Assembly (NCBI RefSeq): GCF_900108875.1
Contig: NZ_FNYJ01000004.1
Location: forward strand, 371,056-435,055
Direction of reading: 5' to 3'
Origin: Pseudomonas sp. NFR16
Lineage (GTDB): Bacteria; Pseudomonadota; Gammaproteobacteria; Pseudomonadales; Pseudomonadaceae
Length of the DNA stretch: 64,000 nt
In this document: positions 9,013-17,130 of the stretch, one piece after another
Layout: each line of letters starts with the position of its first letter
Position numbering within the stretch: the first letter of the stretch is position 1
Notes under the pieces: generated by a model
Database searches by the model: none
The model's input: only the letters and a program-made list of their open reading frames with translations
What the model was told of the DNA's origin: nothing
Translations under genes and position numbers: made by a program

Positions 9013-9822
9013 TCAATAACCGGCACCACTGAGGTCGACTTCGAACAGACTGGGGTCAATCCGCGATACGCCGGTTTCGATCAGGCCGTCATCGTGCAGC
9101 CGCAACCAGCGATATCCCGGCGCCAGCGCGTCGAGCTTGAAATCCTCACTGTCGGGCGCGAACTGAATACACGTGGACGGCGACGCCATCAACCTCAAGC
9201 CGTTACGTTGCTGATCGTATTCCTGATGCACGTGGCCCCAAAGCAGCGCCCGAGCCTGAGGAAAGCGTTCCAGCACGGAGAACAGAGCCTCGGGGTTACG
9301 CAGTCCGATCGGCTCCATCCACGCCGCGCCAATGGGCACCGGATGATGGTGCAGGCAGACCAGATGATGACGTTGCGGTGCTTCGCTCAACGCCTGAGCA
9401 AGCAATTGCAGCTGTTTGTCTTCCAGATAGCCCGGCACGGAGCCCGGAACGGCAGAGTCCAGCATCGTGATACGCCAGTTTCCAACGTCCACGACAGGCT
9501 CAAGAAAGTCACTCTGCTGAGCGGCGATCGCCATTTCCCGAAGTTCGTCATGGTTGCCAGGCAGCCAGCGTTTGGGCGCGGACAGGCGCTCACTCGACTG
9601 GCGAAACGCCTGATAAGACTCGACGGAGCCGTCCTGAGACAAATCGCCCGTGGCGAGCACCAGGTCGATCGCCGCCTGTTCGGCCAGCACCCGATCAACG
9701 ACGGCGCTCAGGCTGTCGCGCGTGGCCATGCCCAAGAGCTTGCCGTCCGCTTCAGCGAACAGGTGGCTGTCCGACAGTTGCACCACCAGGACGGAGGACG
9801 AATTCAGAGGTGTGCTCGGCAA
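9013..9822 (-). CDS. cpdA: 3',5'-cyclic AMP phosphodiesterase
   Basis: A calcineurin-like class III cAMP phosphodiesterase that hydrolyses cAMP to AMP and so limits Vfr/CRP signalling. Metal-binding motifs appear in order: DSH (Asp18, His20), GD (Asp60), GNHDE (Asn90, His91), HHHP (around His160) and GHVH (196-199). The length (269 residues) fits the family. The start is a TTG preceded by AAGGAG at 7-8 bases; the nearby ATG overlapping that site is in another frame and would not give this protein. Confidence 0.95.
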   Translation of the reverse strand: MPSTPLNSSSVLVVQLSDSHLFAEADGKLLGMATRDSLSAVVDRVLAEQAAIDLVLATGDLSQDGSVESYQAFRQSSERLSAPKRWLPGNHDELREMAIAAQQSDFLEPVVDVGNWRITMLDSAVPGSVPGYLEDKQLQLLAQALSEAPQRHHLVCLHHHPVPIGAAWMEPIGLRNPEALFSVLERFPQARALLWGHVHQEYDQQRNGLRLMASPSTCIQFAPDSEDFKLDALAPGYRWLRLHDDGLIETGVSRIDPSLFEVDLSGAGY

Positions 9823-9902
9823 TGGCCATCTCCTTGAGCGGGTATGGCCGGATTATGGTGGCTGGAGCGCCGACGGGCAAATGCCGAAGTGAGGGCTAGC
9901 TC

Positions 9903-10295
9903 TCAGTTGTGGTGCTTGTGAGCTGAAGTCTTTCGGCGCAGGGCAGATCTCTTGAAGAGGCTGTCGAGGCCGTAACCGCCCAGCAGCAAGCCTATACCCC
10001 CACCTAAAAGCAGCCAGCCCAATATATCTTCGTAACTTCCCGGAGTCGAAAAATACATCAGCGGGAATATAGGAAGATGAGACCCCGCAAATAAGCCTGC
10101 AACCCCACCTAACGACCACCCCCAAGAAATGTAGCTCGACAAATATGCACCCAGCGCAAACCCTCCAATAAAGGAGGACCATTCCGACGCCAATGTAAGA
10201 GGTTCCGGGGAATAAAAAATCAAATCCGTAAAAAACTGGACCACCAGACCAGACCATATCCCATAAACCAAAACCTTTACGATGCTCACTTCCAC
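9903..10295 (-). CDS. Small polytopic membrane protein, possible immunity partner
   Basis: 130 residues with about four hydrophobic segments, several Gly-rich (GGFALGAYLSSYISWGWSL, GWLLLGGGIGLLLGG), and a basic tail ending HKHHN. I recognise no family. It starts with GTG at 10295 (overlapping the previous gene by 10 bases) or at 10289 (a GTGA overlap), so it is translationally coupled to the papain-fold-like gene upstream. The coupling, small size and AT-richer composition of the pair, placed between two otherwise adjacent conserved genes, suggest a toxin/immunity module; this is inference only. Confidence 0.6.
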   Translation of the reverse strand: MEVSIVKVLVYGIWSGLVVQFFTDLIFYSPEPLTLASEWSSFIGGFALGAYLSSYISWGWSLGGVAGLFAGSHLPIFPLMYFSTPGSYEDILGWLLLGGGIGLLLGGYGLDSLFKRSALRRKTSAHKHHN

Positions 10296-10690
10296 AATCT
10301 CGGACAGTTGGTCACGCTGACCTCACTCACCCCACCAGCCGATAACACTGCTTCAACGAAACTCACGCAGTTATTGGGGACTAACAGCCAGTACCATATC
10401 TCTACGCTCAACGCTTCAATCTTCCGTTGCGCGCTCTCGGGATCCGGGACGTAAACCTTGCGTCTGAATATCTCGTTTTTCCCTCCCTCTTGCACGTATC
10501 TCTTATAATCAGTCTCAGTTAAATGATAAGGCCGATTCCACTTATCTATGTGAAAGTAATTATACCCAACCCTCAATAGCGAATGCCCGCAATAATTGGG
10601 ACCGTCGCCTGAAACAACCACAACCCAGGTGTCATTCCAATTAAACGGAATCGCATCGCAGGAATAAAGATGAGTTCCAAGATAAGCCAT
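10286..10690 (-). CDS. Permuted NlpC/P60 (papain-fold)-like protein, possible toxin
   Basis: 134 residues, no signal peptide. CGHSLLRVG (about residues 34-42) followed about 70 residues later by NNCVSFVEAVLSAGG is the arrangement of circularly permuted NlpC/P60 or LRAT-like enzymes, where the histidine comes before the nucleophile cysteine. Such enzymes are amidases, peptidases or acyltransferases; which one applies here cannot be told. The start ATG has GAGG 7 bases upstream. Base composition is clearly more AT-rich than the flanking DUF1249 and cpdA genes, indicating horizontal acquisition. The downstream coupled membrane protein could be its immunity partner. I do not recognise a named family. 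Confidence 0.6.
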   Translation of the reverse strand: MAYLGTHLYSCDAIPFNWNDTWVVVVSGDGPNYCGHSLLRVGYNYFHIDKWNRPYHLTETDYKRYVQEGGKNEIFRRKVYVPDPESAQRKIEALSVEIWYWLLVPNNCVSFVEAVLSAGGVSEVSVTNCPRLWK

Positions 10691-10836
10691 AGCACGACCT
10701 CAAACAAAAGATCGTGCAAACCTAGCTCCAGGAGCGCTGAAAAATAAAGCCAAATCCCAGCGCAGCGAAAATTTCAGAAACAGCCTACAAGGCCGGAAGA
10801 CTTGAGCGTTAAGCTAGCTGGAAAGAGCCTACAACT

Positions 10837-11289
10837 TCAGCGCACCGACTCAAACTCATGCCCACACGCCAGGCAGTGACTCAACCATTCCCCCAGGAAC
10901 AGATTGAGTTGGGCCTTTTCATCGGGCTGATGCATGTCGGCGTTGGGGTAAGGATAAATGCCCTGAAAACGCCGCGCGTGTTCGGCGCCGATGACTTCGG
11001 CCATGCGCGCGTCGTGATAGACCTGGACTTCCAGCACAGGCACCGGCAGCCAGGGCAGGCTGTGCTCTTGGCGCACCTGTAGCGTGGTGGTGTAAGGACA
11101 GTCGAGTATGACCTCGACCGCCAGCACGCCCAGCATCTGATCGCCTTGCGTGACGGCGACCTTGCGTGAGCGCTGTGCATTGCGCATATCGGGTAGCAAA
11201 CGCATCAAGCGAGCGTAGTTCGCCTCGCAGGCTGCTTGCAGCCCGGCAAGGTCGACACGATAGCGCTCGCGCAGAAGATTCAAGACCAT
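10837..11289 (-). CDS. DUF1249 family protein
   Basis: A 150-residue cytoplasmic protein of the conserved DUF1249 family (YqiB-like), which accompanies nudF and cpdA in many gammaproteobacteria; the molecular function is unknown. Conserved features include YARLMRLLPD, LEVQVYHDARMAEV and QGIYPYPN. The frame is open to 11325, but the ATG at 11289, overlapping the nudF stop by 10 bases and beginning MVLNLLRERYRVDL, matches the usual length of the family. Confidence 0.9.
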   Translation of the reverse strand: MVLNLLRERYRVDLAGLQAACEANYARLMRLLPDMRNAQRSRKVAVTQGDQMLGVLAVEVILDCPYTTTLQVRQEHSLPWLPVPVLEVQVYHDARMAEVIGAEHARRFQGIYPYPNADMHQPDEKAQLNLFLGEWLSHCLACGHEFESVR

Positions 11290-11897
11290 AGCCCCCTTAT
11301 CTCGGCGCGATTGAGCGCCAGCCATTGTATTGCGATGATAGTTGCCGCATTGACGATGCGTCCGTCTTTCACAGCCTGCATGGCATCTTCGAAGGACCAG
11401 ACCGACACACGGATGTCTTCGGCTTCCTCTTCCAGGCCATGCAGACCACCTGCGCCTTCACTGTCGCACTTGCCCAGGTAGAGATGAACGAATTCGTTGC
11501 TGCCTCCGGGCGAAGGGAAATACTTGGTGATCGGCCAGAGTGCCTCGAAGACAAGCCCAGCTTCCTCCTCTCCCTCACGGTGAGCAACCTGTTCAGGCTC
11601 CTCTTTTTTGTCGATCAGGCCCGCAACCATTTCGATCAGCCAGGGGTTGGGATACTTGCCCACCACGCCCACCCGGAACTGCTCGATCAGCACGACCTGA
11701 TCGCGCTTGGCATCGTAAGGCAGCACGCAGACAGCGTCGTGTCGGACAAACAGCTCGCGCTTGATTTCCGGGCTCATGCCGCCGTCGAACAGTTCGTGGC
11801 GCAGGTGCAGTCGATCCAGCTGGTAGAACCCCTTGAAGCAGGTTTCGCGCTGAGTGATCTCGTGCTTCGTCGGTATCGATTTCGGGGTATCAGTCAT
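11280..11897 (-). CDS. nudF: ADP-ribose pyrophosphatase
   Basis: A Nudix hydrolase that cleaves ADP-ribose to AMP and ribose 5-phosphate. The Nudix box runs from Gly93 to Leu115 with Glu99, Arg107-Glu108 and Glu111-Glu112 in the expected places, followed by the typical YFPSPGGSNEF segment. The 205-residue length fits. First gene of the nudF-DUF1249 pair; the next conserved gene, cpdA, is separated here by the inserted two-gene module. Confidence 0.93.
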   Translation of the reverse strand: MTDTPKSIPTKHEITQRETCFKGFYQLDRLHLRHELFDGGMSPEIKRELFVRHDAVCVLPYDAKRDQVVLIEQFRVGVVGKYPNPWLIEMVAGLIDKKEEPEQVAHREGEEEAGLVFEALWPITKYFPSPGGSNEFVHLYLGKCDSEGAGGLHGLEEEAEDIRVSVWSFEDAMQAVKDGRIVNAATIIAIQWLALNRAEIRGLWS

Positions 11898-12117
11898 ACT
11901 TTTCTCACTGCTTGAGCACCTGTGTCCTGGCCCATCCTAACGCGCTGCTGCGCTGGATGCAGCCCTTTGAGTTGGCAAATCCGGCCCTCAGGGTAGACGA
12001 CAGCAACCGAAAGGTTCTCTAATCCGCCCAGTGGCGAACTGATTGCGCCACCCGTAGTCGAAGCTGGTTGCCGTTACATCCGAGTGATGGCCCTTTATGC
12101 CAATGCCAAGGATCAAC

Positions 12118-12864
12118 ATGTCGTTTCTGAAGATCATTTCACTGGCCTGCCTGGCCCTGATACTGGGCGCCTGCCAAAGCCTCTTCCAACCCAATCTGCG
12201 CAGTCCGCTGACCGTTCAGCGTGACGCCTCCGAACTGATCAAGCCCGGCTGCACCACAGACGATTGCCCGCTGGTAAACATCGACACCGTACATTTCCCG
12301 GACGAGCCCAAACTGGATGCAATCGTTCAGCGCACGCTCTTGCAATTGACCCGCAGCGACACCGACGGTCCCGTTCCGCCAACGATCAAGGCGTATCAGG
12401 AGCAATTCTTGAGCCGTGCCCAGGCGCGCAACAGCAGTTACCTTCAAGCCAAAGTACGCGAGCAGCATGACGGAATCGTCGTCGTGGAGCTGTCGAGCTA
12501 CCTGGATACCGGTGGCGCTCACGGCAATCCGGGCCGTGCGTTCATCAACTATTCACGCCAGCAGCAGCGCGTGCTGACGCTGGCCGACATGCTGGTACCG
12601 GGCCAGGAAAGCGCGTTCTGGGAAAAGGCCGAACTGGCGCATCAAGCCTGGCAAGTGAGCACCAAGCTGGACAAGGACGCCGACTTTCAGAAGATGTGGC
12701 CATTCAAGCGAACTTCAAACGTCGCCCTGACGTACGGTGCCGTCATTCTGAAATACCCGGTGGACACCATCGCACCCTATTCGATGGGTCACATCGAGCT
12801 GAAGATTCCCTATCCGCAGCTTAACGGGATCATCAAGCCTGAGCTGTTTCCGGGCCGCAGCTGA
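12118..12864 (+). CDS. RsiV-like DUF3298/DUF4163 lipoprotein
   Basis: A 248-residue exported lipoprotein. The signal peptide FLKIISLACLALILGAC ends in lipobox LGAC. The rest has the DUF4163/DUF3298 pair found in RsiV-type proteins: a strand-rich region (EVVELSSYLDTGGAHGN-like segment with TGGAHGN), and a C-terminal part ending GHIELKIPYPQLNGIIKPEL. In Bacillus RsiV this fold binds lysozyme; no sigma-factor gene is nearby and the role here is unknown. An ATG 21 bases upstream is in frame, but 12118 has AAGGA at good spacing and begins the signal peptide directly. Confidence 0.85.
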   Translation: MSFLKIISLACLALILGACQSLFQPNLRSPLTVQRDASELIKPGCTTDDCPLVNIDTVHFPDEPKLDAIVQRTLLQLTRSDTDGPVPPTIKAYQEQFLSRAQARNSSYLQAKVREQHDGIVVVELSSYLDTGGAHGNPGRAFINYSRQQQRVLTLADMLVPGQESAFWEKAELAHQAWQVSTKLDKDADFQKMWPFKRTSNVALTYGAVILKYPVDTIAPYSMGHIELKIPYPQLNGIIKPELFPGRS

Positions 12865-12874
12865 TCGTCTGAAC

Positions 12875-12906
12875 GCAAGCCGGTTGCTGAGAACGCGCCG
12901 GCTTGC
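12875..12906 (+). terminator. Hairpin after the RsiV-like gene
   Basis: GCAAGCCGG pairs perfectly with CCGGCTTGC across a 14-base loop, 10 bases past the stop codon. There is no T-run, so it is a probable but not certain terminator. Confidence 0.5.
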
Positions 12907-13098
12907 CTCGTAATATCCCCTCTCAAATAACCACCTTATCTATATTCAGTTCCTACATACACTTTCATACACATCCTCCAAGCTTTAAACATTCCCACCC
13001 TCAAACTTCCACCATTACTAAACTCCTTGTTTATTGACGCCTCACTCGCCTAATCATTAAGTTCCGCCCTGATTTCTTAGAACTGTCAGGGAGACGGG
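12907..13098. other. AT-rich leader of the toxin/immunity island
   Basis: This stretch is visibly richer in A and T than the flanking core genes and holds no gene. It ends with AGGGAGACGGG in front of the toxin start. It probably contains the island promoter, but no convincing -35/-10 pair stands out. Confidence 0.5.
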
Positions 13099-14457
13099 AT
13101 GCGCTTATGGAACTTGCTGCCTTCGTGGTTTGAAATTGAAGATCGCCTTAGGCTTGAAGTTCAAAGCAGCGGCTTGGGCGACTTTCGAAATTACCTGAAT
13201 GAGCAAGCGCCTTCCGTCGAACTTGTTCTGCGCCGCGTCGACAACATCAGAACTGCCTTTTATCGCGCCGAGTTTGAAGCCAGCGCATTACTGCGGCAGC
13301 GATTCGCAGATATTGAAATATCCGACGTGCTCTCTGATCTGATGGGCGTTGTCGGCGACATGGCCATGATCATCGTCGGCAGCATCCTGGCCGGAGGCGC
13401 GATGGGTGCGGGGGTAGGCGCCCTGGCGGGTGGCGTAGGCGCGGGGCCAGGCGCATTCGCCGGCATGGCTGTCGGGTTGCAAGCCAGCAGCTGGATTCTG
13501 GGCGTACTGGGGCTGGCGTCGGTCGCCGAGTTTTTCGTCCAAGGCCTGCCCGCGCTGCTGGACCACTACGTGCGCGGTATTCAGGTCGCATGGGGCGGGA
13601 CCCAAGGCAACGAAGGGCTGAACCCGATTTCACAGGACGACCCGTGGGTGGTCGACCAAGCGGCACACCATATCGCCCGCGGGCATACCGAAGTGGTGAT
13701 CCTGCTGCTCGGCGCAGTGGTTGAGTACCTGACCCGAGGCCGCGGCAACATGTCGGTACTCGCCGGTCAGATGCGCGCCAGCAGCAAAGGCGCGCGGCTG
13801 GCGCAGTGGATGCTCAAGCATGAAGAGGGCCTCAAGGGGCGGCCTGACTTGCAGCCTGCCAAGGCTGGAACGAGTAGCTCGACCACACCGGAGCCTAGGT
13901 TCGACAGCCATCGGGAGACCGATCGACCGGGCGGGAAGAAACCGCTGGGCATGCCGGAATACAAGGTGCCATGCTTTAACGCGAGCAACCTGCATTACAG
14001 CAAGATTCCCGAGTTCGACAGGCAACTGGTGGGACAGGAAAGAGGCCTGAATGACCTGACCGTGGATGAGTATTTGCGCGGGCGGGAGGCGTTTAAGGCT
14101 GGGGAAAAGGTTAGGGATCCGAGGGTGGCGAAGAAAGCGCGCGAAAACCTTGCGGTCAACCTGACCCAGAAAATCAGCCGAAAACTGCGTAAGCAGGGGC
14201 TTTCTGAGCAACATGCTGACAAGTTGGCTGCGACATTGACTAGGGAAAAACTGAGGACGCTCGCGGCCCTTCACAATCCTGATCTCTTCGCAGGAGGCAA
14301 AGATTTTATATCTGACTTTGGAGACCGGTCGGTAAACGCCAGCATCGGAGCGCAATGGCGTCAGCGAATTGAGGGGCTTGATGCTTTGGCAAATAAAGTC
14401 AGCTTGAACAATCGTGCTACGACGTTAGTCAATGCCAAACTGGAACGCTGTAACTAG
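13099..14457 (+). CDS. Polymorphic toxin with C-terminal Ntox15 (Tde1-like) DNase domain
   Basis: 452 residues. The N-terminal 230 residues look like the DUF6861-type head of pseudomonad toxins, with a long Gly/Ala-rich hydrophobic stretch (about 88-150) that may be a membrane or chaperone-binding region. A Ser/Thr/Pro-rich linker (about 250-280) leads into the toxin tip (about 288-452), which has Ntox15 hallmarks: VPCFNAS, FDRQLVGQERGLNDLTVDEYL-like start, HNPD (His392, Asp395, the HxxD catalytic motif known from Agrobacterium Tde1) and AGGKD, SIGAQW. Ntox15 enzymes are type VI secretion DNases. No PAAR, VgrG or Rhs part is present, so the delivery route is inferred. The start has AGGGAG 5 bases upstream. 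The immunity gene follows after 8 bases. Confidence 0.85.
   Translation: MRLWNLLPSWFEIEDRLRLEVQSSGLGDFRNYLNEQAPSVELVLRRVDNIRTAFYRAEFEASALLRQRFADIEISDVLSDLMGVVGDMAMIIVGSILAGGAMGAGVGALAGGVGAGPGAFAGMAVGLQASSWILGVLGLASVAEFFVQGLPALLDHYVRGIQVAWGGTQGNEGLNPISQDDPWVVDQAAHHIARGHTEVVILLLGAVVEYLTRGRGNMSVLAGQMRASSKGARLAQWMLKHEEGLKGRPDLQPAKAGTSSSTTPEPRFDSHRETDRPGGKKPLGMPEYKVPCFNASNLHYSKIPEFDRQLVGQERGLNDLTVDEYLRGREAFKAGEKVRDPRVAKKARENLAVNLTQKISRKLRKQGLSEQHADKLAATLTREKLRTLAALHNPDLFAGGKDFISDFGDRSVNASIGAQWRQRIEGLDALANKVSLNNRATTLVNAKLERCN
14011..14092 (+). repeat. 82-bp perfect direct repeat, copy 1 (inside the toxin gene)
   Basis: Bases 14011-14092 are identical to 15191-15272. They encode the start of the Ntox15 domain (EFDRQLVG through REA). 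Both flanks diverge, so this is the shared joint between the intact toxin and the headless toxin tip. Confidence 0.95.
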
Positions 14458-14465
14458 AGGTAACT

Positions 14466-15092
14466 ATGGAAGAGTACTACGAATATTTCCTTGAAAAACT
14501 GGGCCCTGCGCTGGAGAGAAGAGAGGTACCTCTATCATCAGTGGAAAAATACGCTGAGAAACTCCCTCACCAACTCCTGAAGCAGTGGGGGGAGCACGGA
14601 TGGAGTGGCTATGCCGAGGGACTTTTCTGGACCGTCAATCCTGCGGAGTATCAGGAAGTGATCCGCTCATGGCTGGATGATTCAGGAATCCCCGATTCCG
14701 GCTTTTATCACACGATCGCCAGAAGTGCTTTCGGCGACCTTTACCTTTGGCATGAGAAAACAGGGAATTGGCTGGACGTAACGGCCCCCTACGCACGCTT
14801 TCATAAAACCCAAGAGGTAGTGCAAAGCGATGAATTCAACGACGAAATCGCGCTATTTTTTGCAAGTCGTAATCGGGAGTCTAATGATCTTGACGACCTA
14901 TTCCAACAAGCTCTAAAAAAACTCGGCACGCTACAACCCGATGAAATGTACGGTTTCGTACCTGCCCTTGCCCTCGGCGGCCCGGCTGATCTGAAGCATC
15001 TGCAGAAGCTCAAAACCATCGAGCACCTCACTTTTCTTTCACAACTCGCGCCGCTGACGGATTGGGGATTCCCGGACCTTGACTCGCTTTGA
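14466..15092 (+). CDS. Tdi1-like immunity protein 1 (GAD-like plus DUF1851)
   Basis: 208-residue cytoplasmic protein with a GAD-like N-terminal half (EKLPHQLLKQW, GWSGYAEGLFWTVNPAEY) and a DUF1851-type C-terminal half (SAFGDLYLW, then DEMYGFVPALALGG). This is the architecture of Tdi1, which neutralises the Ntox15 DNase Tde1. It begins 8 bases after the toxin gene with AGAGG in front, so it is the cognate immunity gene by position. The last 55 codons are nearly identical at nucleotide level in two of the three paralogues downstream. Confidence 0.85.
   Translation: MEEYYEYFLEKLGPALERREVPLSSVEKYAEKLPHQLLKQWGEHGWSGYAEGLFWTVNPAEYQEVIRSWLDDSGIPDSGFYHTIARSAFGDLYLWHEKTGNWLDVTAPYARFHKTQEVVQSDEFNDEIALFFASRNRESNDLDDLFQQALKKLGTLQPDEMYGFVPALALGGPADLKHLQKLKTIEHLTFLSQLAPLTDWGFPDLDSL
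14931..15092 (+). repeat. Shared 3' block of immunity genes, copy A
   Basis: This 162-base block from CTACAACCCG to the stop codon is nearly the same in immunity genes 1, 2 and 4 (other copies 16107-16268 and 17596-17757), whereas the middle parts of the genes differ greatly. Confidence 0.85.
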
Positions 15093-15115
15093 GTCCTCGT
15101 CGGGATTGAGCCTGG

Positions 15116-15637
15116 TTGGTTGTTTTGGCCCCGCCCGCTGGTTTAACGCCGCACGTTGGGACCGAATGCTGGCGCTTGTGCAAGATCCCGGAGTTCGACA
15201 GGCAACTGGTGGGACAGGAAAGAGGCCTGAATGACCTGACCGTGGATGAGTATTTGCGCGGGCGGGAGGCGTATACGGCTGGGGAGAAGGTGAGAGATCC
15301 GAAAGTGGCTAGGAGCGCCAGAAAGGCCTTGGAGGATCGCTTCATTAAAGACGCGATGGGAAAAATGGAGCTAAACGGCACTCCGCTGATGGAGGCAAGA
15401 CGCGCGGCGAAGACCATCGCGCGAGAGAAGATGAGCGCCCTTGCCGCATTGCATAACCCCGATTTATTTGCGGGAGGAAAAGATATCGTTTCTGACTTCG
15501 GAGATGCGCGAGTCAATTCAAGTATCGGCGCTCAGTGGCGAGGCCGAATAGATGGCCTGGACAACGCTGCGAGCAAAATGGGCGTAGATATGCGTGACGG
15601 CGCCAAAATCACCGCAAGACTTGAACGGTGTAGATAA
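15116..15637 (+). pseudogene. Orphan Ntox15 toxin tip lacking the N-terminal head
   Basis: From KIPEFDRQLVG onward the frame encodes a complete Ntox15 tip related to, but different from, the upstream one: catalytic HNPD (His113, Asp116 counting from the open-frame start), AGGKD, NSSIGAQW, ending LERCR. There is no head domain, no good ribosome-binding site and the only early start is TTG. A remnant of the CFNA motif appears upstream in another frame (WFNA), so the joint has decayed. It is best read as a silent cassette that can replace the active tip by recombination in the 82-bp repeat, as in Rhs and CdiA systems. Expression as a stand-alone toxin cannot be excluded. Confidence 0.75.
15191..15272 (+). 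repeat. 82-bp perfect direct repeat, copy 2 (orphan tip)
   Basis: Identical to 14011-14092, offset 1180 bases. Recombination between the copies would delete immunity gene 1 and place the second tip on the full-length toxin in frame (1180 is not a multiple of three, but both copies are read in the same register of the repeat). Confidence 0.95.
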
Positions 15638-15641
15638 GACC

Positions 15642-16268
15642 ATGGACGAATATTATGTTTGTTTGATTGAAGAAGTGGGTCCGGAAACATACAGAAGAGA
15701 AGTTCCCATATCATCTATAGAAAGGTATACGGGGATACTGCCTCGGCAATTATTATCGCATTGGCATCGCTATGGCTGGAGTGGCTATGGAAATGGAGTA
15801 TTTTGGTGCGTCAATCCAGCCGAGTACGAGGTAGCTGTGCGTTCATGGCTGTTGGAGTCGGGCATTCCAGATCCTGACACCTACCATGTGATCGCAAGAG
15901 GAGCATTTGGTGACATTTATTTGTGGCAGCAAAACACCGGAAGCTGGCTAACAATTAATTCCGTTTATGCTAGATACATGCAGTCTACTCGACATATACC
16001 CACCGAACGCTTTGATGACGAGATCAAAATGTTCTTTGCGTCATTTGATCACGCTTCGAATGACTTTGAAGATCTGTTTGAAAAAGCACTGACAGCACTC
16101 GGCCCGCTACAGCCCGACGAAATGTACGGCTTCGTACCTGCCCTCGCTCTCGGCGGCCCGGCCGATCTGAAGCATCTGCAGAAGGTCAAAACAATCGAGC
16201 ACTTAACCTTCTTGTCCCAGCTCGCACCTCTAACGGACTGGGGGTTTCCGGATCTTGATAGCCTTTAA
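15642..16268 (+). CDS. Tdi1-like immunity protein 2
   Basis: 208 residues, same GAD-like plus DUF1851 layout as immunity protein 1 (GWSGYGNGVFWCVNPAEY, GAFGDIYLW, DEMYGFVPALALGG). It lies 4 bases after the orphan tip, so it is the matching immunity gene of that cassette. The frame is open further upstream to 15594, but the ATG at 15642 gives the MDEYY start seen in the paralogues. The middle third differs strongly from its relatives, as expected for the part that decides specificity; the C-terminal 54 codons are almost shared. Confidence 0.82.
   Translation: MDEYYVCLIEEVGPETYRREVPISSIERYTGILPRQLLSHWHRYGWSGYGNGVFWCVNPAEYEVAVRSWLLESGIPDPDTYHVIARGAFGDIYLWQQNTGSWLTINSVYARYMQSTRHIPTERFDDEIKMFFASFDHASNDFEDLFEKALTALGPLQPDEMYGFVPALALGGPADLKHLQKVKTIEHLTFLSQLAPLTDWGFPDLDSL
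16107..16268 (+). repeat. Shared 3' block of immunity genes, copy B
   Basis: Second copy of the conserved 3' block, with scattered silent changes and one Leu-to-Val codon change (KVKTIEH instead of KLKTIEH). Confidence 0.85.
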
Positions 16269-16456
16269 TTGATCCGAAAAAAATGGATTGAAGCTCGCCG
16301 CGGGATAACGAAACGATGCAGCTTGGACCGATCCATTTCGACTCGACTGAGCGTTGGCAGGCATTCTGCTTATGCAGGTGCCGAGGCGATCATTTAAATC
16401 CCGGCAAAACTCCGCTCACCGCGCCGGACAGCGTATTTCGAGGGATGCATAAACTA

Positions 16457-17065
16457 ATGGACGATTTTCTTAATGTATTCCTAACCGAATTTGGTGCGCC
16501 CTTCTACCGAGCAGAGGTGCCGATATCGAGTATCGCGAGATACAGGAGACGGCTTCCTGATCAGCTGCTGAGTTATTGGGAGAAGTACGGATGGAGCGGC
16601 TATGCGGATGGCCTTTTTTGGACCGTAAATCCTCAGGAATTTGAGCCCATCGTCACAGAGTGGGTAAAACAAAATCCAACAATCGTCGTCGATAGCTATC
16701 ATGTCATCGCTCGTAATGCGTTTGGTGACCTCCATTTGTGGGGAGAAAACACTCAGACTTTCTTAATGATCGACGCCTGCTGGGCGCGCTACTCCTATAT
16801 GCGGTCAAACGTATCAAAGGACAGGAACATCTCGACGTTCTTCGCGATTCTTGATCGTGAACATTGCGATCCCTTAGCGTTCTTCGACGCCGCGAGGAAG
16901 CGCCTGGGGAGACTGAAACACGATGAAATGTATGGATTTGTCCCGGTGCTGGCGTTGGGAGGCTCGGCTCAAGAGAGATCAATTGAAGTGGCCAAAATTA
17001 TTGAGCATCTTTTATTTCTCTCGCAAATTGAGCCACTGAGGCACATCGGCCTAGAAGATATTTAG
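16457..17065 (+). CDS. Tdi1-like immunity protein 3 (orphan)
   Basis: About 202 residues, the most divergent paralogue: MDDFLNVFLTEFG, GWSGYADGLFWTVNPQEF, NAFGDLHLWGENT, DEMYGFVPVLALGGSAQ. It lacks the shared C-terminal nucleotide block. The frame is open to 16316; ATG at 16445 and 16457 are possible, and 16457 matches the N-termini of the relatives. No toxin tip is recognisable in the 188 bases before it. It probably protects against a foreign Ntox15 variant. Confidence 0.78.
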   Translation: MDDFLNVFLTEFGAPFYRAEVPISSIARYRRRLPDQLLSYWEKYGWSGYADGLFWTVNPQEFEPIVTEWVKQNPTIVVDSYHVIARNAFGDLHLWGENTQTFLMIDACWARYSYMRSNVSKDRNISTFFAILDREHCDPLAFFDAARKRLGRLKHDEMYGFVPVLALGGSAQERSIEVAKIIEHLLFLSQIEPLRHIGLEDI

Positions 17066-17086
17066 CGAGTTCTCGCTGGGCGGATT

Positions 17087-17115
17087 AACGCTCCCTGTAA
17101 ACGACGAAGGGAGTG
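17087..17115. other. Hairpin between immunity genes 3 and 4
   Basis: ACGCTCCCT can pair with AGGGAGTGT around an 11-base loop. It could be a weak terminator or an RNA-stability element; no T-run follows. Confidence 0.35.
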
Positions 17116-17130
17116 TAAGTATGAGGCCAA

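Noticed and set aside
16269..16456. Remnant of a third Ntox15 tip before immunity gene 3
   Set aside because: Reading all plus frames gives no HNPD, AGGKD or QLVGQE motif.
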